From CAVSRC01 sp963798195 (lineage in GTDB: Bacteria; Pseudomonadota; Alphaproteobacteria; Rhizobiales; Kaistiaceae), in NCBI GenBank assembly GCA_963798195.1, contig CAWCSF010000010.1, positions 1,488,001-1,552,000 of the forward strand: 64,000 nucleotides of DNA. Reading direction: 5' to 3'. Positions 26,944 to 36,884 of this stretch are shown here, piece after piece; positions within the stretch are counted from its first letter, which is position 1, and each line of letters begins with the position of its first letter. Under the pieces are notes generated by a model. That model ran no database searches, had not been told where the DNA came from, and saw nothing but the letters and a program-made list of their open reading frames with translations. The translations under genes were made by a program, and so were the position numbers.

Positions 26944-27100
26944 GGCAGCACCAGAGAAACCAGCCGCAAGGTCTTGCTGCTGCCCAATTTTCCGGGCATG
27001 CCCACGACCCGACAGAGCAGCGCGTTGACCGGCCCGGCAGGGCTTCCTAACGTGCCGAAGTATTGCGGAAAACGGTCGGACATGGAGGCCGGAACGGACG

Positions 27101-28492
27101 ATGCGACAGGCGGCGGTCCCTAGCAGGCGAATGGCGCATTGGAAAGGCCCGGCCCGGGCGCTCGCCGCCGCGCTGGCGCTGAGCCTCGCGATGCCTCCTC
27201 CTCTTGCGCAAGCCGAGGGGCGCGTTGCCACCGTCCGCGACGCCGAAACCGAGGCGCTGATCGCCGATTACCTGCGCCCGATCGTCAAGGCGGCGGGCGT
27301 CCAGATGCCGAAGATCCTGCTGATCAACAGCGGCGAGTTCAACGCCTTCGTTACAACGCAGCACCGGCTGTTCATCAACACCGGCACGATCATCCAGACC
27401 CAGACCCCGAACGAACTGATCGGCGTGCTGGCGCACGAAACCGGCCACATCGCCAACAACGATATCGCCCGCATGCAGCAGGTGATCGAGGACACAAAGG
27501 CGGCGATCCTGCTCAGCACGCTTGTCGGGCTGGGCGTTGAACTCGGCGGTGCCGCGGCAGGCGCCGAAGGCGCCTCGGGCGCCGGAGCCGGTATCATCTC
27601 AGGCAGCACCAGCGTCGCGACGCGCGGGCTGCTGCGATACAAGCGCGAGCAGGAGGCGGCCGCCGACCGCTCCGGCGCGAGCTACCTCGCCAAGACCGGA
27701 CAATCCGGCGCTGGCATGCTCGCGGTGCTCGAGCGACTGGCCAACCAGAACCTCTTCGCCTCACAGCAGGCCAACCCATACCTGCAGAGCCATCCGCTGC
27801 CGCGCGAGCGGATCGCCACGCTTGAACAACTTATTCGCTCCAACCCCAATGTCGGCAAAACCGATGCGCCCGCGCTCCAGGCCCGGCACGATCTCGTGCG
27901 GGCCAAGCTCGTCGGCTTCACCCAGCCGGCGCTGCTGGTCATGCGGAATTACCCCATCAGCGACAACAGTCTCGCCGCCCGCTACGCGCGTGCTATCGCC
28001 ACATATCGCAGCGGCCGGGCCGTCGATGCGCTGAAGCAGATCGATGCTCTCACCCAGGCCGCACCGAACTACCCGTATTTCTGGGAACTCAAGGGACAAG
28101 CGCTTCTGGAGACAAGCCGGGCGAAAGAAGCCATTGCGCCACTGCGCAAGGCCGTGGCCCTGGCGCCCAACGCCAACCTGATCAAGGTGCTGCTCGGCCA
28201 GGCGCTGGTCGCGGTCGGCGGCCGTGCCGGTGCCGATGACGCAGTCAGGCTGCTCTCGGCCGCCGTCATTAACTATCCCGACCTTCCCGGCGGATATCAC
28301 GCCCTCGCCCGCGCCTATGCCATGCAGGACAACGTGCCCATGGCGCAGCTCGCCACCGCCCAGGGGCTGTTCATTGACGGAAACATCAAGGAGGCCCAGA
28401 TTCAGGCCACGCGCGCTCAAGCAAAGTTGAAGAAGGGGTCGCCCGCCTGGCTTCGCGCCGACGACATCGTGTCTTATAAACCGCAGAAATAG
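27101..28492 (+). CDS. M48-family metalloprotease with TPR tail (BepA-like)
   Basis: 463 residues from the ATG at 27101 (GGAGG ~12 bases upstream); an ATG at 27131 is an alternative. A signal peptide runs to about AQA (residue 38). The peptidase M48 domain has the zinc motif HETGH at residues 112-116 and the downstream Glu in REQEAAADRSG. The C-terminal half is made of TPR-like helices (PYFWELKGQALLE, LIKVLLGQALVAV). This is the layout of periplasmic BepA/YfgC, which degrades or assists stalled LptD/BAM outer-membrane proteins. Confidence 0.87.
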   Translation: MRQAAVPSRRMAHWKGPARALAAALALSLAMPPPLAQAEGRVATVRDAETEALIADYLRPIVKAAGVQMPKILLINSGEFNAFVTTQHRLFINTGTIIQTQTPNELIGVLAHETGHIANNDIARMQQVIEDTKAAILLSTLVGLGVELGGAAAGAEGASGAGAGIISGSTSVATRGLLRYKREQEAAADRSGASYLAKTGQSGAGMLAVLERLANQNLFASQQANPYLQSHPLPRERIATLEQLIRSNPNVGKTDAPALQARHDLVRAKLVGFTQPALLVMRNYPISDNSLAARYARAIATYRSGRAVDALKQIDALTQAAPNYPYFWELKGQALLETSRAKEAIAPLRKAVALAPNANLIKVLLGQALVAVGGRAGADDAVRLLSAAVINYPDLPGGYHALARAYAMQDNVPMAQLATAQGLFIDGNIKEAQIQATRAQAKLKKGSPAWLRADDIVSYKPQK

Positions 28493-28540
28493 TTTACGGA
28501 TTTCAGCCATACCCGGCAGGGACATGCCTCGGAGAGCCAC

Positions 28541-29392
28541 ATGAAAGCTTCCATCACAGCCGCTGTCGCCGTCGTAGCCGCGCTGGCCGTCGGCGCCACC
28601 GGCTACGCGGTCGGCGCCAACCGTGTGGAGCGGCCAGCGCCGGCCGAAACAGCCGCAGCGCCGATTGCCACCCCGGTCGGCGAAGATGTCGTCAGGATGG
28701 CCGAATTCAGCGACGATCAGCGGAGCGAGCTGGAAGGCATCATCCGCAACTACCTGATCGCGAATCCCGAGATCATCCGCGACGCGATCAATGAGTTGCA
28801 GCGCAAGGAAGACGAGGCCTCCAAGGTCGCGCAGGTCAAGACGATCGACGAATCGGCCGACCTGATCTTCGCTTCGGACAAGCAGGTGGTCCTGGGCAAT
28901 CCAAAAGGCGCCATCACCGTGGTCGAGTTCTTCGACTACAACTGCACCTACTGCCGTCGTGCCCACGCCGACATGAAGAAGCTGATCGAGGAAAACCCGG
29001 ACCTGCGCTTCGTTCTGAAGGAGTTCCCGGTGCTTGGCGACAGTTCAGTCGAGGCAGCCAAGGTCGCCGCGGCGGTGCGTCTGACGGCGCCGGAGAAATA
29101 TGGCGACTTCCACGACGAACTGCTCGGCGAGCCCGGGCAGATCAATGGCGAGAAGGCGCTGGCCGTCGCTGCCGACCTCGGCATGGATCCCGCCGAACTG
29201 CGCTCCAAGCTCGAGTCGCCGGAGGTCAAGGCGACGATTGCCGAGTCCTACGATCTGGCCGGAAAGCTGAACCTGACCGGTACCCCGAGCTACGTGACCC
29301 ACAAGGAGGTCATTGTCGGGGCGGTCGGTTATGACGCGCTCAAGGCCAAGATCGACGAGGCCAAGGCCGACTGCGCCGCCGCCACCTGCTAG
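28541..29392 (+). CDS. DsbA-family thiol-disulfide oxidoreductase
   Basis: 283 residues. The N-terminal hydrophobic segment (residues ~5-26) is a signal peptide or anchor. A helical linker leads to a thioredoxin/DsbA domain with CTYC (Cys135-Cys138) in FFDYNCTYCRRAH and the cis-Pro loop TGTPSYV. An extra Cys pair stands at the C-terminus (DCAAATC). It resembles Com1/BdbD-type periplasmic oxidases. It follows the M48 protease gene by ~48 bases, so both act in envelope protein quality control and may share a transcript. Confidence 0.88.
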   Translation: MKASITAAVAVVAALAVGATGYAVGANRVERPAPAETAAAPIATPVGEDVVRMAEFSDDQRSELEGIIRNYLIANPEIIRDAINELQRKEDEASKVAQVKTIDESADLIFASDKQVVLGNPKGAITVVEFFDYNCTYCRRAHADMKKLIEENPDLRFVLKEFPVLGDSSVEAAKVAAAVRLTAPEKYGDFHDELLGEPGQINGEKALAVAADLGMDPAELRSKLESPEVKATIAESYDLAGKLNLTGTPSYVTHKEVIVGAVGYDALKAKIDEAKADCAAATC

Positions 29393-29500
29393 AACTGGCC
29401 CGGCCGGGGCTTTTCCTCGGCCCGCCAACCCCCTATAACCGGCGCCAATTTCAGGGCGGGCGGCCGCGCGAAGCCACCGCCGCGGCGGAAGCATCCTCTG

Positions 29501-29971
29501 ATGGCGGTCCCGGTCTTCGTTCTCAACGGTCCCAATCTGAACATGCTCGGCAAACGTGAGCCGGGCGTGTACGGCTCGGCGACCCTTGCCGACATCGAGA
29601 AGGACTGCGCCGCGGCCGGCAAGCGGCTCGGGCTCGAGGTCGATTTCCGCCAGTCCAACCACGAGGGCGAACTGGTCACCTGGATCCAGGAGGCAATGGG
29701 CGCGGCCCAGGGCATCGTCATCAATCCGGGCGCCTATTCGCACACCTCGGTCGCCATCCACGACGCCATTCGCGCCGTGGCGCTGCCGGTGATCGAGGTG
29801 CACATCTCCAACATCTTCACCCGCGAGCGCTTTCGCCATCATTCCTACGTGTCGCCGGTTGCCGTCGGCACGATCTGCGGCCTCGGGCCGCAAGGCTACG
29901 TGCTCGCCCTCGAGGCCCTCCAGTCGCTGGTCGCCGGCGGCAAGACAAAACAGACCCGGAAGAACGCCTGA
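29501..29971 (+). CDS. aroQ: Type II 3-dehydroquinate dehydratase
   Basis: 156 residues. It shows FVLNGPNLNMLGKREPGVYG with the catalytic Tyr in the lid loop, INPGAYSHTSVAI, and EVHISNIFTRERFRHHSYVS with the catalytic His. It dehydrates 3-dehydroquinate to 3-dehydroshikimate in the shikimate pathway. Its last base overlaps the ATG of accB (29971), the usual rhizobial aroQ-accB-accC order. Confidence 0.95.
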   Translation: MAVPVFVLNGPNLNMLGKREPGVYGSATLADIEKDCAAAGKRLGLEVDFRQSNHEGELVTWIQEAMGAAQGIVINPGAYSHTSVAIHDAIRAVALPVIEVHISNIFTRERFRHHSYVSPVAVGTICGLGPQGYVLALEALQSLVAGGKTKQTRKNA

Positions 29972-30416
29972 TGGCAGCCAAGAAATCGATCGTCGATCCG
30001 GACCTCATTCGCGAACTGGCCAACCTGCTCACCGAGACCGGCCTCTCCGAGATCGAGATCGAGCGCGACGACACCCGTGTGCGCGTCGTGCGCGGCGGCA
30101 CGGTGGTGACCCAGCAGGCGCCAATGGCCGCCACCCCGGCAACGTCGCCCAAGGCAGAAGAGAAGCCGGCCGAGGCCGGCAACCGCGCCGGCGCCGTGAC
30201 CTCACCGATGGTGGGAACTGCGTTCCGCTCGCCCGAACCCGGCGCCCGCCCCTATGTCGACGTCGGAGACCGAGTCACCGAAGGCCAGACGGTCATGATC
30301 ATCGAGGCGATGAAGACCATGAACCAGATCCCGGCGCCGCGCGCCGGCACGGTCAAGGAGATCATGGTCGACGACGGTCAGCCGGTGGAATATGGCGAGC
30401 CGTTGATGATCATCGA

Positions 30417-30420
<4 letters not shown>
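29971..30420 (+). CDS. accB: Biotin carboxyl carrier protein of acetyl-CoA carboxylase
   Basis: 149 residues. The N-terminal helix (LIRELANLLTETGLSEIEIE) binds biotin carboxylase; a Pro/Ala linker follows; the C-terminal biotinyl domain carries the biotin lysine in EAMKTMN (Lys115). It carries CO2 from AccC to the carboxyltransferase in fatty-acid synthesis. It is coupled by overlap to aroQ upstream and accC downstream. Confidence 0.95.
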
Positions 30421-31775
<1,355 letters not shown>

Positions 31776-31785
31776 ATTGGCACCC

Positions 31786-32457
31786 ATGGCCTCGCGCGAC
31801 GACATCCTGCTCGAGATCACGCCTCAGGTGCTCCTCAAGGCGTACGCCGTGGGCATTTTCCCCATGGCGGAGTCGGCCGACGATCCCGGCCTCTACTGGA
31901 TCGAGCCCGAACAGCGCGGCATCATTCCCCTCGACCGGTTCCATGTCCCGCGCCGGCTGGCGCGGACCGCGGCGTCAAACCGCTTCGAGATCACGATCGA
32001 CCAGGATTTCCTCGCGGTGATCACCGCCTGCGCCGAGGCGCGGCCCGACCGGCCCAAGACCTGGATCAACCAGCGCATCCTTAAGCTCTACAGCGAGTTG
32101 TTCGAGATCGGCGCCTGCCACACGGTCGAGGTCCGCCGCGACGGGAAACTGGTTGGCGGGCTGTATGGCGTCAGCTTGGGTGCTGCCTTCTTTGGGGAAA
32201 GCATGTTCTCGCGCGAACGCGACGCCTCAAAGGTGGCGCTGGTGCACCTCGTCGCCCGGCTGAAGGTCGGCGGCTACACGCTCCTCGACGCCCAATTCAC
32301 GACCAAGCATCTGAAGCAGTTCGGGGCGATCGATATCGACCGCCGAAAGTACCAGCGCCTGCTGGACGAAGCGATCTCGCGGAAAGCGGACTTCTACCGC
32401 TTGGCCGGCGGCGCCACGTCCGAGGTCGCCCTGCAGTCGGTCAGCCAGACGTCATAG
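31786..32457 (+). CDS. aat: Leucyl/phenylalanyl-tRNA--protein transferase
   Basis: 223 residues from the ATG at 31786; an in-frame TTG at 31777 is less likely. Conserved blocks: LKAYAVGIFPMAESADDP, the segment YWIEPEQRGIIPLD that replaces WWSPDPR in alphaproteobacteria, KTWINQRI, and LVGGLYGVSLGAAFFGESMF. It adds Leu or Phe to N-terminal Arg/Lys of proteins for ClpAP degradation (N-degron pathway). It starts 10 bases after accC, an order common in Hyphomicrobiales. Its 3' end overlaps the convergent DUF2155 gene by 64 bases. Confidence 0.93.
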   Translation: MASRDDILLEITPQVLLKAYAVGIFPMAESADDPGLYWIEPEQRGIIPLDRFHVPRRLARTAASNRFEITIDQDFLAVITACAEARPDRPKTWINQRILKLYSELFEIGACHTVEVRRDGKLVGGLYGVSLGAAFFGESMFSRERDASKVALVHLVARLKVGGYTLLDAQFTTKHLKQFGAIDIDRRKYQRLLDEAISRKADFYRLAGGATSEVALQSVSQTS

Positions 32458-32915
32458 ACGGCGTTGTCGACCGCATGCAGGCCCGGGCTGGAGGCGAACA
32501 TCCACCCCGTGAAGATGCGGCGGATCTTCCGGTTGAGCGTGATCTCGTCGACCTCGACAAAAGCGTCGGTCTGCGGCTCTTCGGTCGGCGGACGCGAATA
32601 GCAGATGCGCGGCGTCACCTGGAGCGCGCCGAACTGGACCGTCTCGTCCATGTAAACGTCGAACGAGATGATGCGGCCGGTGATCTTGTCGAGACCGGCG
32701 AACACGGCAACCGGGTTCTTGAGTCGCTCGACCGGCGCCTGCTCCGGCTGAGCAGGCTGAGAATCCGCCGGCGGCTGATCGGGCTGGAGCGGCTGCAAAG
32801 GCTGGAGCGGTTGCAGGGGTTGAAAGCCCTGAGCCCCTGCCGGATTGCCCCAGGCAACCGCGACTACAAGCGCAGCAAGGATTGTCGGGAGGAAACGGAC
32901 CTGCCTGGAAGTCAT
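32394..32915 (-). CDS. DUF2155 exported protein
   Basis: 173 residues from the ATG at 32915. A signal peptide (MTSRQVRFLPTILAALVVAV, cleaved near NPAGAQG) is followed by a Pro/Gln linker with four PLQ repeats. The conserved DUF2155 domain follows: AVFAGLDKITGRI, SFDVYMDETVQFG, ITLNRKIRRIFTGWMFASSPGL, DVWLTDCR. It is a periplasmic protein of unknown role usually found beside aat in this order. The last residues are encoded antisense to the aat 3' end. Confidence 0.9.
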   Translation of the reverse strand: MTSRQVRFLPTILAALVVAVAWGNPAGAQGFQPLQPLQPLQPLQPDQPPADSQPAQPEQAPVERLKNPVAVFAGLDKITGRIISFDVYMDETVQFGALQVTPRICYSRPPTEEPQTDAFVEVDEITLNRKIRRIFTGWMFASSPGLHAVDNAVYDVWLTDCRATSDVAPPAKR

Positions 32916-32994
32916 GCGATTCCGGGGATTTGTGGTGTCACAGGGCGCGGTACGTATCACGGGATTCCGGCGACGAAAAGGCGATCGGGCGGGC

Positions 32995-34548
32995 TCAGGC
33001 ATCGGCCATCGCCGGCGCGGTCTCCGCCATCCACCAATCGAGAGCCTCCGCCTCGGCCGCGGTGAAGCGCAGGCCAAGCCGAGTGCGCCGCCAAAGCACG
33101 TCCTCGGCATTCATCGCCCATTCCTCGCTGCGCAGGAAATTTACCTCGGCCGCGGTGAGATCCGCGCCGAACCACGGTCCTAGATCCTCCGGACTTCGCG
33201 CGCCCGTGAGGATCGACGGCGCGCGCGTGCCATAGGTGTTCACCAGCCGGTGGGCATGCGCCTCGACAATGAAGGGATAAGCCGCGCTCAGCGTGCGACA
33301 GAGATCGGCCGCCCCGATATCCGCCGGGAAACTGCCCCCGGGCAACTCCGATCGCGACGTCCACGGCTGCCCAACCTTGCGGAAGCGGGCGAGCCGATCG
33401 ACCACTTCCTCCGCCATGCGGCGGTGGGTGGTCAGCGTGCCGCCGAACACCGAGACCAGCGGTGGCGATCCGGCCTCGGTCTCGACGATCACGGCGTGAT
33501 CGCCGGTGACTGTCTCGGGATTGTCCGGCATCGCGGTGACTGAGGTGAGCCGCTGGACGATGTCCTGCGGCAGCACCGGCCGGTCGAGATACTGATTGGC
33601 GACATTGGCCAGGTAACCCATGTCGCGCATATCAACCGCTGCCAAGGCCGGATCGCCCTCGTAACGCCGCGACGAGGTGCCGATCAGGACAAAGCCCGGT
33701 TCATGAGGCAGACAATGGACGACGCGCCCCTCCGCGTCCGGAAAAGCGTAGGCGACGTGATCATCCTGATCGTGCTCGACGACGATCTGGCTATGCCGGG
33801 TCATGCGCACGCCGGCACGGCGGTTAGCGTGAACAACGTGGTCGATGACGCTGGCGGCCTCGCCCCCGGCCGCATTGACGAGGATCGTGGCAAAGGCCAC
33901 CGATGGTTCTCCCGTGGTTTCAGATTCCAGCGACAAGCGCCAGCGGTTGCGGTCACGCTCGGCGACGACGCAGCGCATGCGCGGATTGATGCTGGTGCCG
34001 CGAAGCTGCGCATCGAGCGCGTTGGCGATCACGAGCCGCGCATCGTCGGCGATGCAATCCGAGTAGGCAAAGCCGGTTCGGAAATGAGCGTGCAGGGCCT
34101 CGTCCATATCTTTGCCCTCGAAATCGAGGCGCCGGCATGGCGGCAACGTGCGTCGTGCCAGCCGATCGTAGGCAAACAAGCCGAGACCCAACGCCCAGGG
34201 TGGCCAAAGTTGGTCGTGGTGGGGGAGCACAAAACGCAGCGGCCGCACGAGATGCGGCGCGGTACGGAGCAGAATTTCACGCTCGACCAGCGCCATCCGC
34301 AGCGGCGCCCAATCGAGACGGCTGAGATGGTGCAAACCTCCGTGCACCAGGCGGTTGGTTGCCGAGGACGCCCGGCCGGCAAGGTCGCCCTGCTCGCAAA
34401 GGAACACCGACAGGCCACGGCCGCTGGCATCACGTGCGATCGCGGTCCCGGTGAGACCGCCGCCAATAATGGCAAGATCGTAGACCTGCTGATACACGGC
34501 GCGACCCCCGCGACGGCTTGTCAGACCCAGCCTATCGCGACCGATCAT
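32995..34548 (-). CDS. glpD: FAD-dependent glycerol-3-phosphate dehydrogenase
   Basis: 517 residues from ATG 34548; a GTG at 34497 nearer the conserved part is an alternative start. FAD-binding DLAIIGGGLTGTAIARDASG, substrate-side block SSATNRLVHGGLHHL, FAD block LVNAAGGEA, PDAEGRVVHCLPHEPGFVLIGT, and the C-terminal DAO_C domain (RRTRLGLRF). Membrane-associated enzyme oxidising glycerol 3-phosphate to DHAP and feeding quinones. The usual glpSTPQUV or glpK neighbours are absent here. Confidence 0.88.
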   Translation of the reverse strand: MIGRDRLGLTSRRGGRAVYQQVYDLAIIGGGLTGTAIARDASGRGLSVFLCEQGDLAGRASSATNRLVHGGLHHLSRLDWAPLRMALVEREILLRTAPHLVRPLRFVLPHHDQLWPPWALGLGLFAYDRLARRTLPPCRRLDFEGKDMDEALHAHFRTGFAYSDCIADDARLVIANALDAQLRGTSINPRMRCVVAERDRNRWRLSLESETTGEPSVAFATILVNAAGGEAASVIDHVVHANRRAGVRMTRHSQIVVEHDQDDHVAYAFPDAEGRVVHCLPHEPGFVLIGTSSRRYEGDPALAAVDMRDMGYLANVANQYLDRPVLPQDIVQRLTSVTAMPDNPETVTGDHAVIVETEAGSPPLVSVFGGTLTTHRRMAEEVVDRLARFRKVGQPWTSRSELPGGSFPADIGAADLCRTLSAAYPFIVEAHAHRLVNTYGTRAPSILTGARSPEDLGPWFGADLTAAEVNFLRSEEWAMNAEDVLWRRTRLGLRFTAAEAEALDWWMAETAPAMADA

Positions 34549-34591
34549 AACATCGCTAAGCCTACGATTCGTCAGAAGATTTGGGCCTAGC

Positions 34592-35413
34592 TTAGGCGAG
34601 TGTGCGAGAGATCGCCGTTGCCACCTCGGTCAGCTTGGGCAGAAAGCGGCTGCGTAGTTCGGCGCGGGTGGTCCGGCTGGCATGGGCCGACAAGTTGATG
34701 GCGCCTACATTGACCCCGCTCCGGGTGACGATGGGCACCGCCACAGAGCGCAGCCCCTGCTCCAGTTCCTCGTCTACGATCGAGTAGCCCTGCGCCGTGT
34801 CCTCACGGATGCGCGCGATCAACTGGTCCGGATCGACAATGGCACGCGGGGTATGGCGGGCGATCTCCACGCCAGCGAGCCGTTGGCGCAGGTCGTCCTC
34901 GGCAAGGTAGCCGAGTTGGACTCGTCCGAGAGACGTGTAGAACGCAGGCAGGCGCGTGCCGACAGCGATGGTAGTCGACATGATGCGGTGCGGCGCCGGC
35001 ATGCGGGCGACATAAACAATCTCCGCGCCTTGCAGGATCGCTGCCGAGCAAGACTCCTGAAGGGCGTGGCTGAGCTCCTTCATCGGCGGCTCGGCGCGGT
35101 CGATCCACGTTTGGGTCGACAGATAGGCAAAACCGAGCTCGAGAATGCGCGGCGCCAGCGAGAAGTCGCGGCCCTCCTGCGTCACGTAGCCCAGCTCGGC
35201 CAAGGTGCGCAGAACACGCCGCGCCGCTGCGCGCGTCAGCCCGCTGGCAGCAGCGGCTTCGGACAGCGTCATGGACGGTCGCTGTTCGCCGAAGGCACCG
35301 AGCACGGCGAGGCCCTTGGCGAGCGTCGCCATGAACTCCTTGTCTCTGCCCTCGCGCTCGGTCGGGGAATTGACCGGAGCCCCGGTTGATCTTCCACGAT
35401 ACGGCGTTGACAC
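34592..35413 (-). CDS. pcaR: IclR-family regulator of protocatechuate genes (PcaR/PobR type)
   Basis: 273 residues from a GTG at 35413. An ATG at 35332 would cut into the conserved DKEFMATLAKGLAVLGAF block, which corresponds to DPDFMTSLARGLAVI in Pseudomonas PcaR, so I prefer the upstream start. Winged helix: LSEAAAASGLTRAAARRVLRTL. The C-terminal effector domain contains TRLPAFYTSLGRVQLG and IVDEELEQGLRSVAVPI, closely like PcaR/PobR. It is divergent from pcaB, with an operator-like palindrome between. It probably activates or represses the pca genes in response to beta-ketoadipate or protocatechuate. Confidence 0.82.
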   Translation of the reverse strand: MSTPYRGRSTGAPVNSPTEREGRDKEFMATLAKGLAVLGAFGEQRPSMTLSEAAAASGLTRAAARRVLRTLAELGYVTQEGRDFSLAPRILELGFAYLSTQTWIDRAEPPMKELSHALQESCSAAILQGAEIVYVARMPAPHRIMSTTIAVGTRLPAFYTSLGRVQLGYLAEDDLRQRLAGVEIARHTPRAIVDPDQLIARIREDTAQGYSIVDEELEQGLRSVAVPIVTRSGVNVGAINLSAHASRTTRAELRSRFLPKLTEVATAISRTLA

Positions 35414-35442
35414 TGTGAAAGGCCTCGCGGAATATGGTCGAT

Positions 35443-35469
35443 ATCCGAACGATTGTTCGATAATCGAAC
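35443..35469. promoter_or_regulatory. Putative PcaR operator in the pcaR-pcaB intergenic region
   Basis: GTTCGATAATCGAAC at 35455-35469 is a perfect 7-1-7 palindrome. A third half-site, ATCCGAAC, stands at 35443-35450, so GAAC/GTTC half-sites recur in one palindrome plus one direct repeat. That is the layout described for the IclR-type regulators PcaU and PobR. The palindrome is close to the site I recall for Pseudomonas PcaR. It lies ~42 bases from the regulator start and 57 from pcaB. Confidence 0.65.
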
Positions 35470-35526
35470 GCGCTGACCGGGAGGTCAAGGGGTGGAATTT
35501 TCGCGACGGAAGACAGGCCCGGCGCG

Positions 35527-36882
35527 ATGACGTTTTCGGCCCTCGATTCCGAACTCACCGGACCGCTCTTCGCCAGCGACGCCATGCGCACGGTCTTCTC
35601 CGACCGCGGCCGCGTGGGCGCGATGCTGAAGGTCGAGGCGGCGCTGGCCCGCGCCGAGGCCGAATCCGGTCTGGTGCCGAAAGGCCTGGCGCCGGCTATC
35701 GCGCGCATCGCGGCGGACGATTTCAATCTGGTTTCGCTCGGTGGGAAGACTGCCGACTCCGGCGTCGTCGCCATCCCTTTCATCAAGGCGCTGGAAGCAA
35801 AGCTGCCGGAAAAGCTCCGCGCCCATGTCCACAAGGGCGCGACCAGCCAGGACATCGTAGACACAGCGCTGGTGCTGCAAATGGGCGGGGCCTTCGGCCT
35901 GGTAGCGAATGACCTCGCCGCAATCGTCGACGGCCTCGCGGTCCTTGCTCGCAAGCACCGACGCACCGTCTGCGTCGGGCGCACCTACGGCCAGCACGCC
36001 GCACCAATCACGTTCGGCGCTGTCGCCGGCACGTGGCTCTCGGGCATCGCCGAGGTGGGCGCGGAACTGCCTGCCCTGCGCGCGCGGATGCTCGTCGCAT
36101 CGCTCGGGGGCCCGGTCGGCACGCTGGCGGCACTCGGCAACGACGGTGAGCGGATCGCATCGCGCTTTGCCAGGGAACTCGGCCTCGGCTCCACACCGGT
36201 TGCCTGGCACACAAACCGCGCCCGGATGGTCGCGGTCGGAGCATGGCTGGCAACGCTGATCGCCGCCCTCGCCCGCATGGCGACCGATGTGGTGTTCCTG
36301 TCGACGACCGAAGTCGGCGAGGTCAGCGAGCCGCATGGCGAAGGCCGAGGCGGCTCCTCGGCCATGCCGCACAAGCGCAACCCGGTTTCCTCCTCGGTGA
36401 TCCTCGCCGCCCACGCCGCCGCGCCCGGCCATGTCGTGACGCTGCTCAATGCCGCCGCATCCGGCCAGCAACGCCCGGCCGGCCTATGGCAGGCGGAATG
36501 GCACGCCCTCCCCGCGCTCTTCGGCCTCGCGTCAGGCGCACTGCGCGAGGCGCGGCGGATCGCCGAAGGGCTGGTGGTCGACAGTAGGCGCATGCGCGCC
36601 AATCTGGATCTCACGCGCGGACTGATCTTCGCCGACGCCGCCGCATCGGTGCTTGCTGCAAAGAAGGGCCGCACCTTGGCGCAACAGATCGTGACAAAGG
36701 CCGCTGACCGCGTCCGCGAGACCGGAAGGCCGCTGCGCGATGTTCTGACCGAAGCGGGCATCCCCGACGATTCCCTCGCCACCGCTTTCGATCTGCGGCC
36801 CGCGATGGATGCGGCGGCGGCAATCGCCGACCGCGCTGTCAAAGAGGCGCAGCCGGTGAAGCGTATGCTGAGGAAAGGCTGA
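35527..36882 (+). CDS. pcaB: 3-carboxy-cis,cis-muconate cycloisomerase
   Basis: 451 residues of the fumarase/aspartase superfamily, the usual PcaB length. Blocks: HKGATSQDIVDTAL, TVCVGRTYGQHAAPITFG, and the signature loop GGSSAMPHKRNPVSS with the catalytic Ser. It cycloisomerises beta-carboxymuconate to gamma-carboxymuconolactone, the step after protocatechuate 3,4-dioxygenase. It is the first gene of the pca operon, two bases before pcaDC. Confidence 0.94.
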   Translation: MTFSALDSELTGPLFASDAMRTVFSDRGRVGAMLKVEAALARAEAESGLVPKGLAPAIARIAADDFNLVSLGGKTADSGVVAIPFIKALEAKLPEKLRAHVHKGATSQDIVDTALVLQMGGAFGLVANDLAAIVDGLAVLARKHRRTVCVGRTYGQHAAPITFGAVAGTWLSGIAEVGAELPALRARMLVASLGGPVGTLAALGNDGERIASRFARELGLGSTPVAWHTNRARMVAVGAWLATLIAALARMATDVVFLSTTEVGEVSEPHGEGRGGSSAMPHKRNPVSSSVILAAHAAAPGHVVTLLNAAASGQQRPAGLWQAEWHALPALFGLASGALREARRIAEGLVVDSRRMRANLDLTRGLIFADAAASVLAAKKGRTLAQQIVTKAADRVRETGRPLRDVLTEAGIPDDSLATAFDLRPAMDAAAAIADRAVKEAQPVKRMLRKG

Positions 36883-36884
36883 TC

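Noticed and set aside
29401..29425. GC-rich palindrome after the DsbA-like gene as a terminator
   Set aside because: The self-complementary GGCCCGGCCGGGGC leaves no proper loop, and only a short TTTT follows; not convincing.
32750..32825. Short tandem repeat as CRISPR or satellite
   Set aside because: It encodes the Pro-Leu-Gln repeats in the linker of the DUF2155 protein and has no spacer structure.
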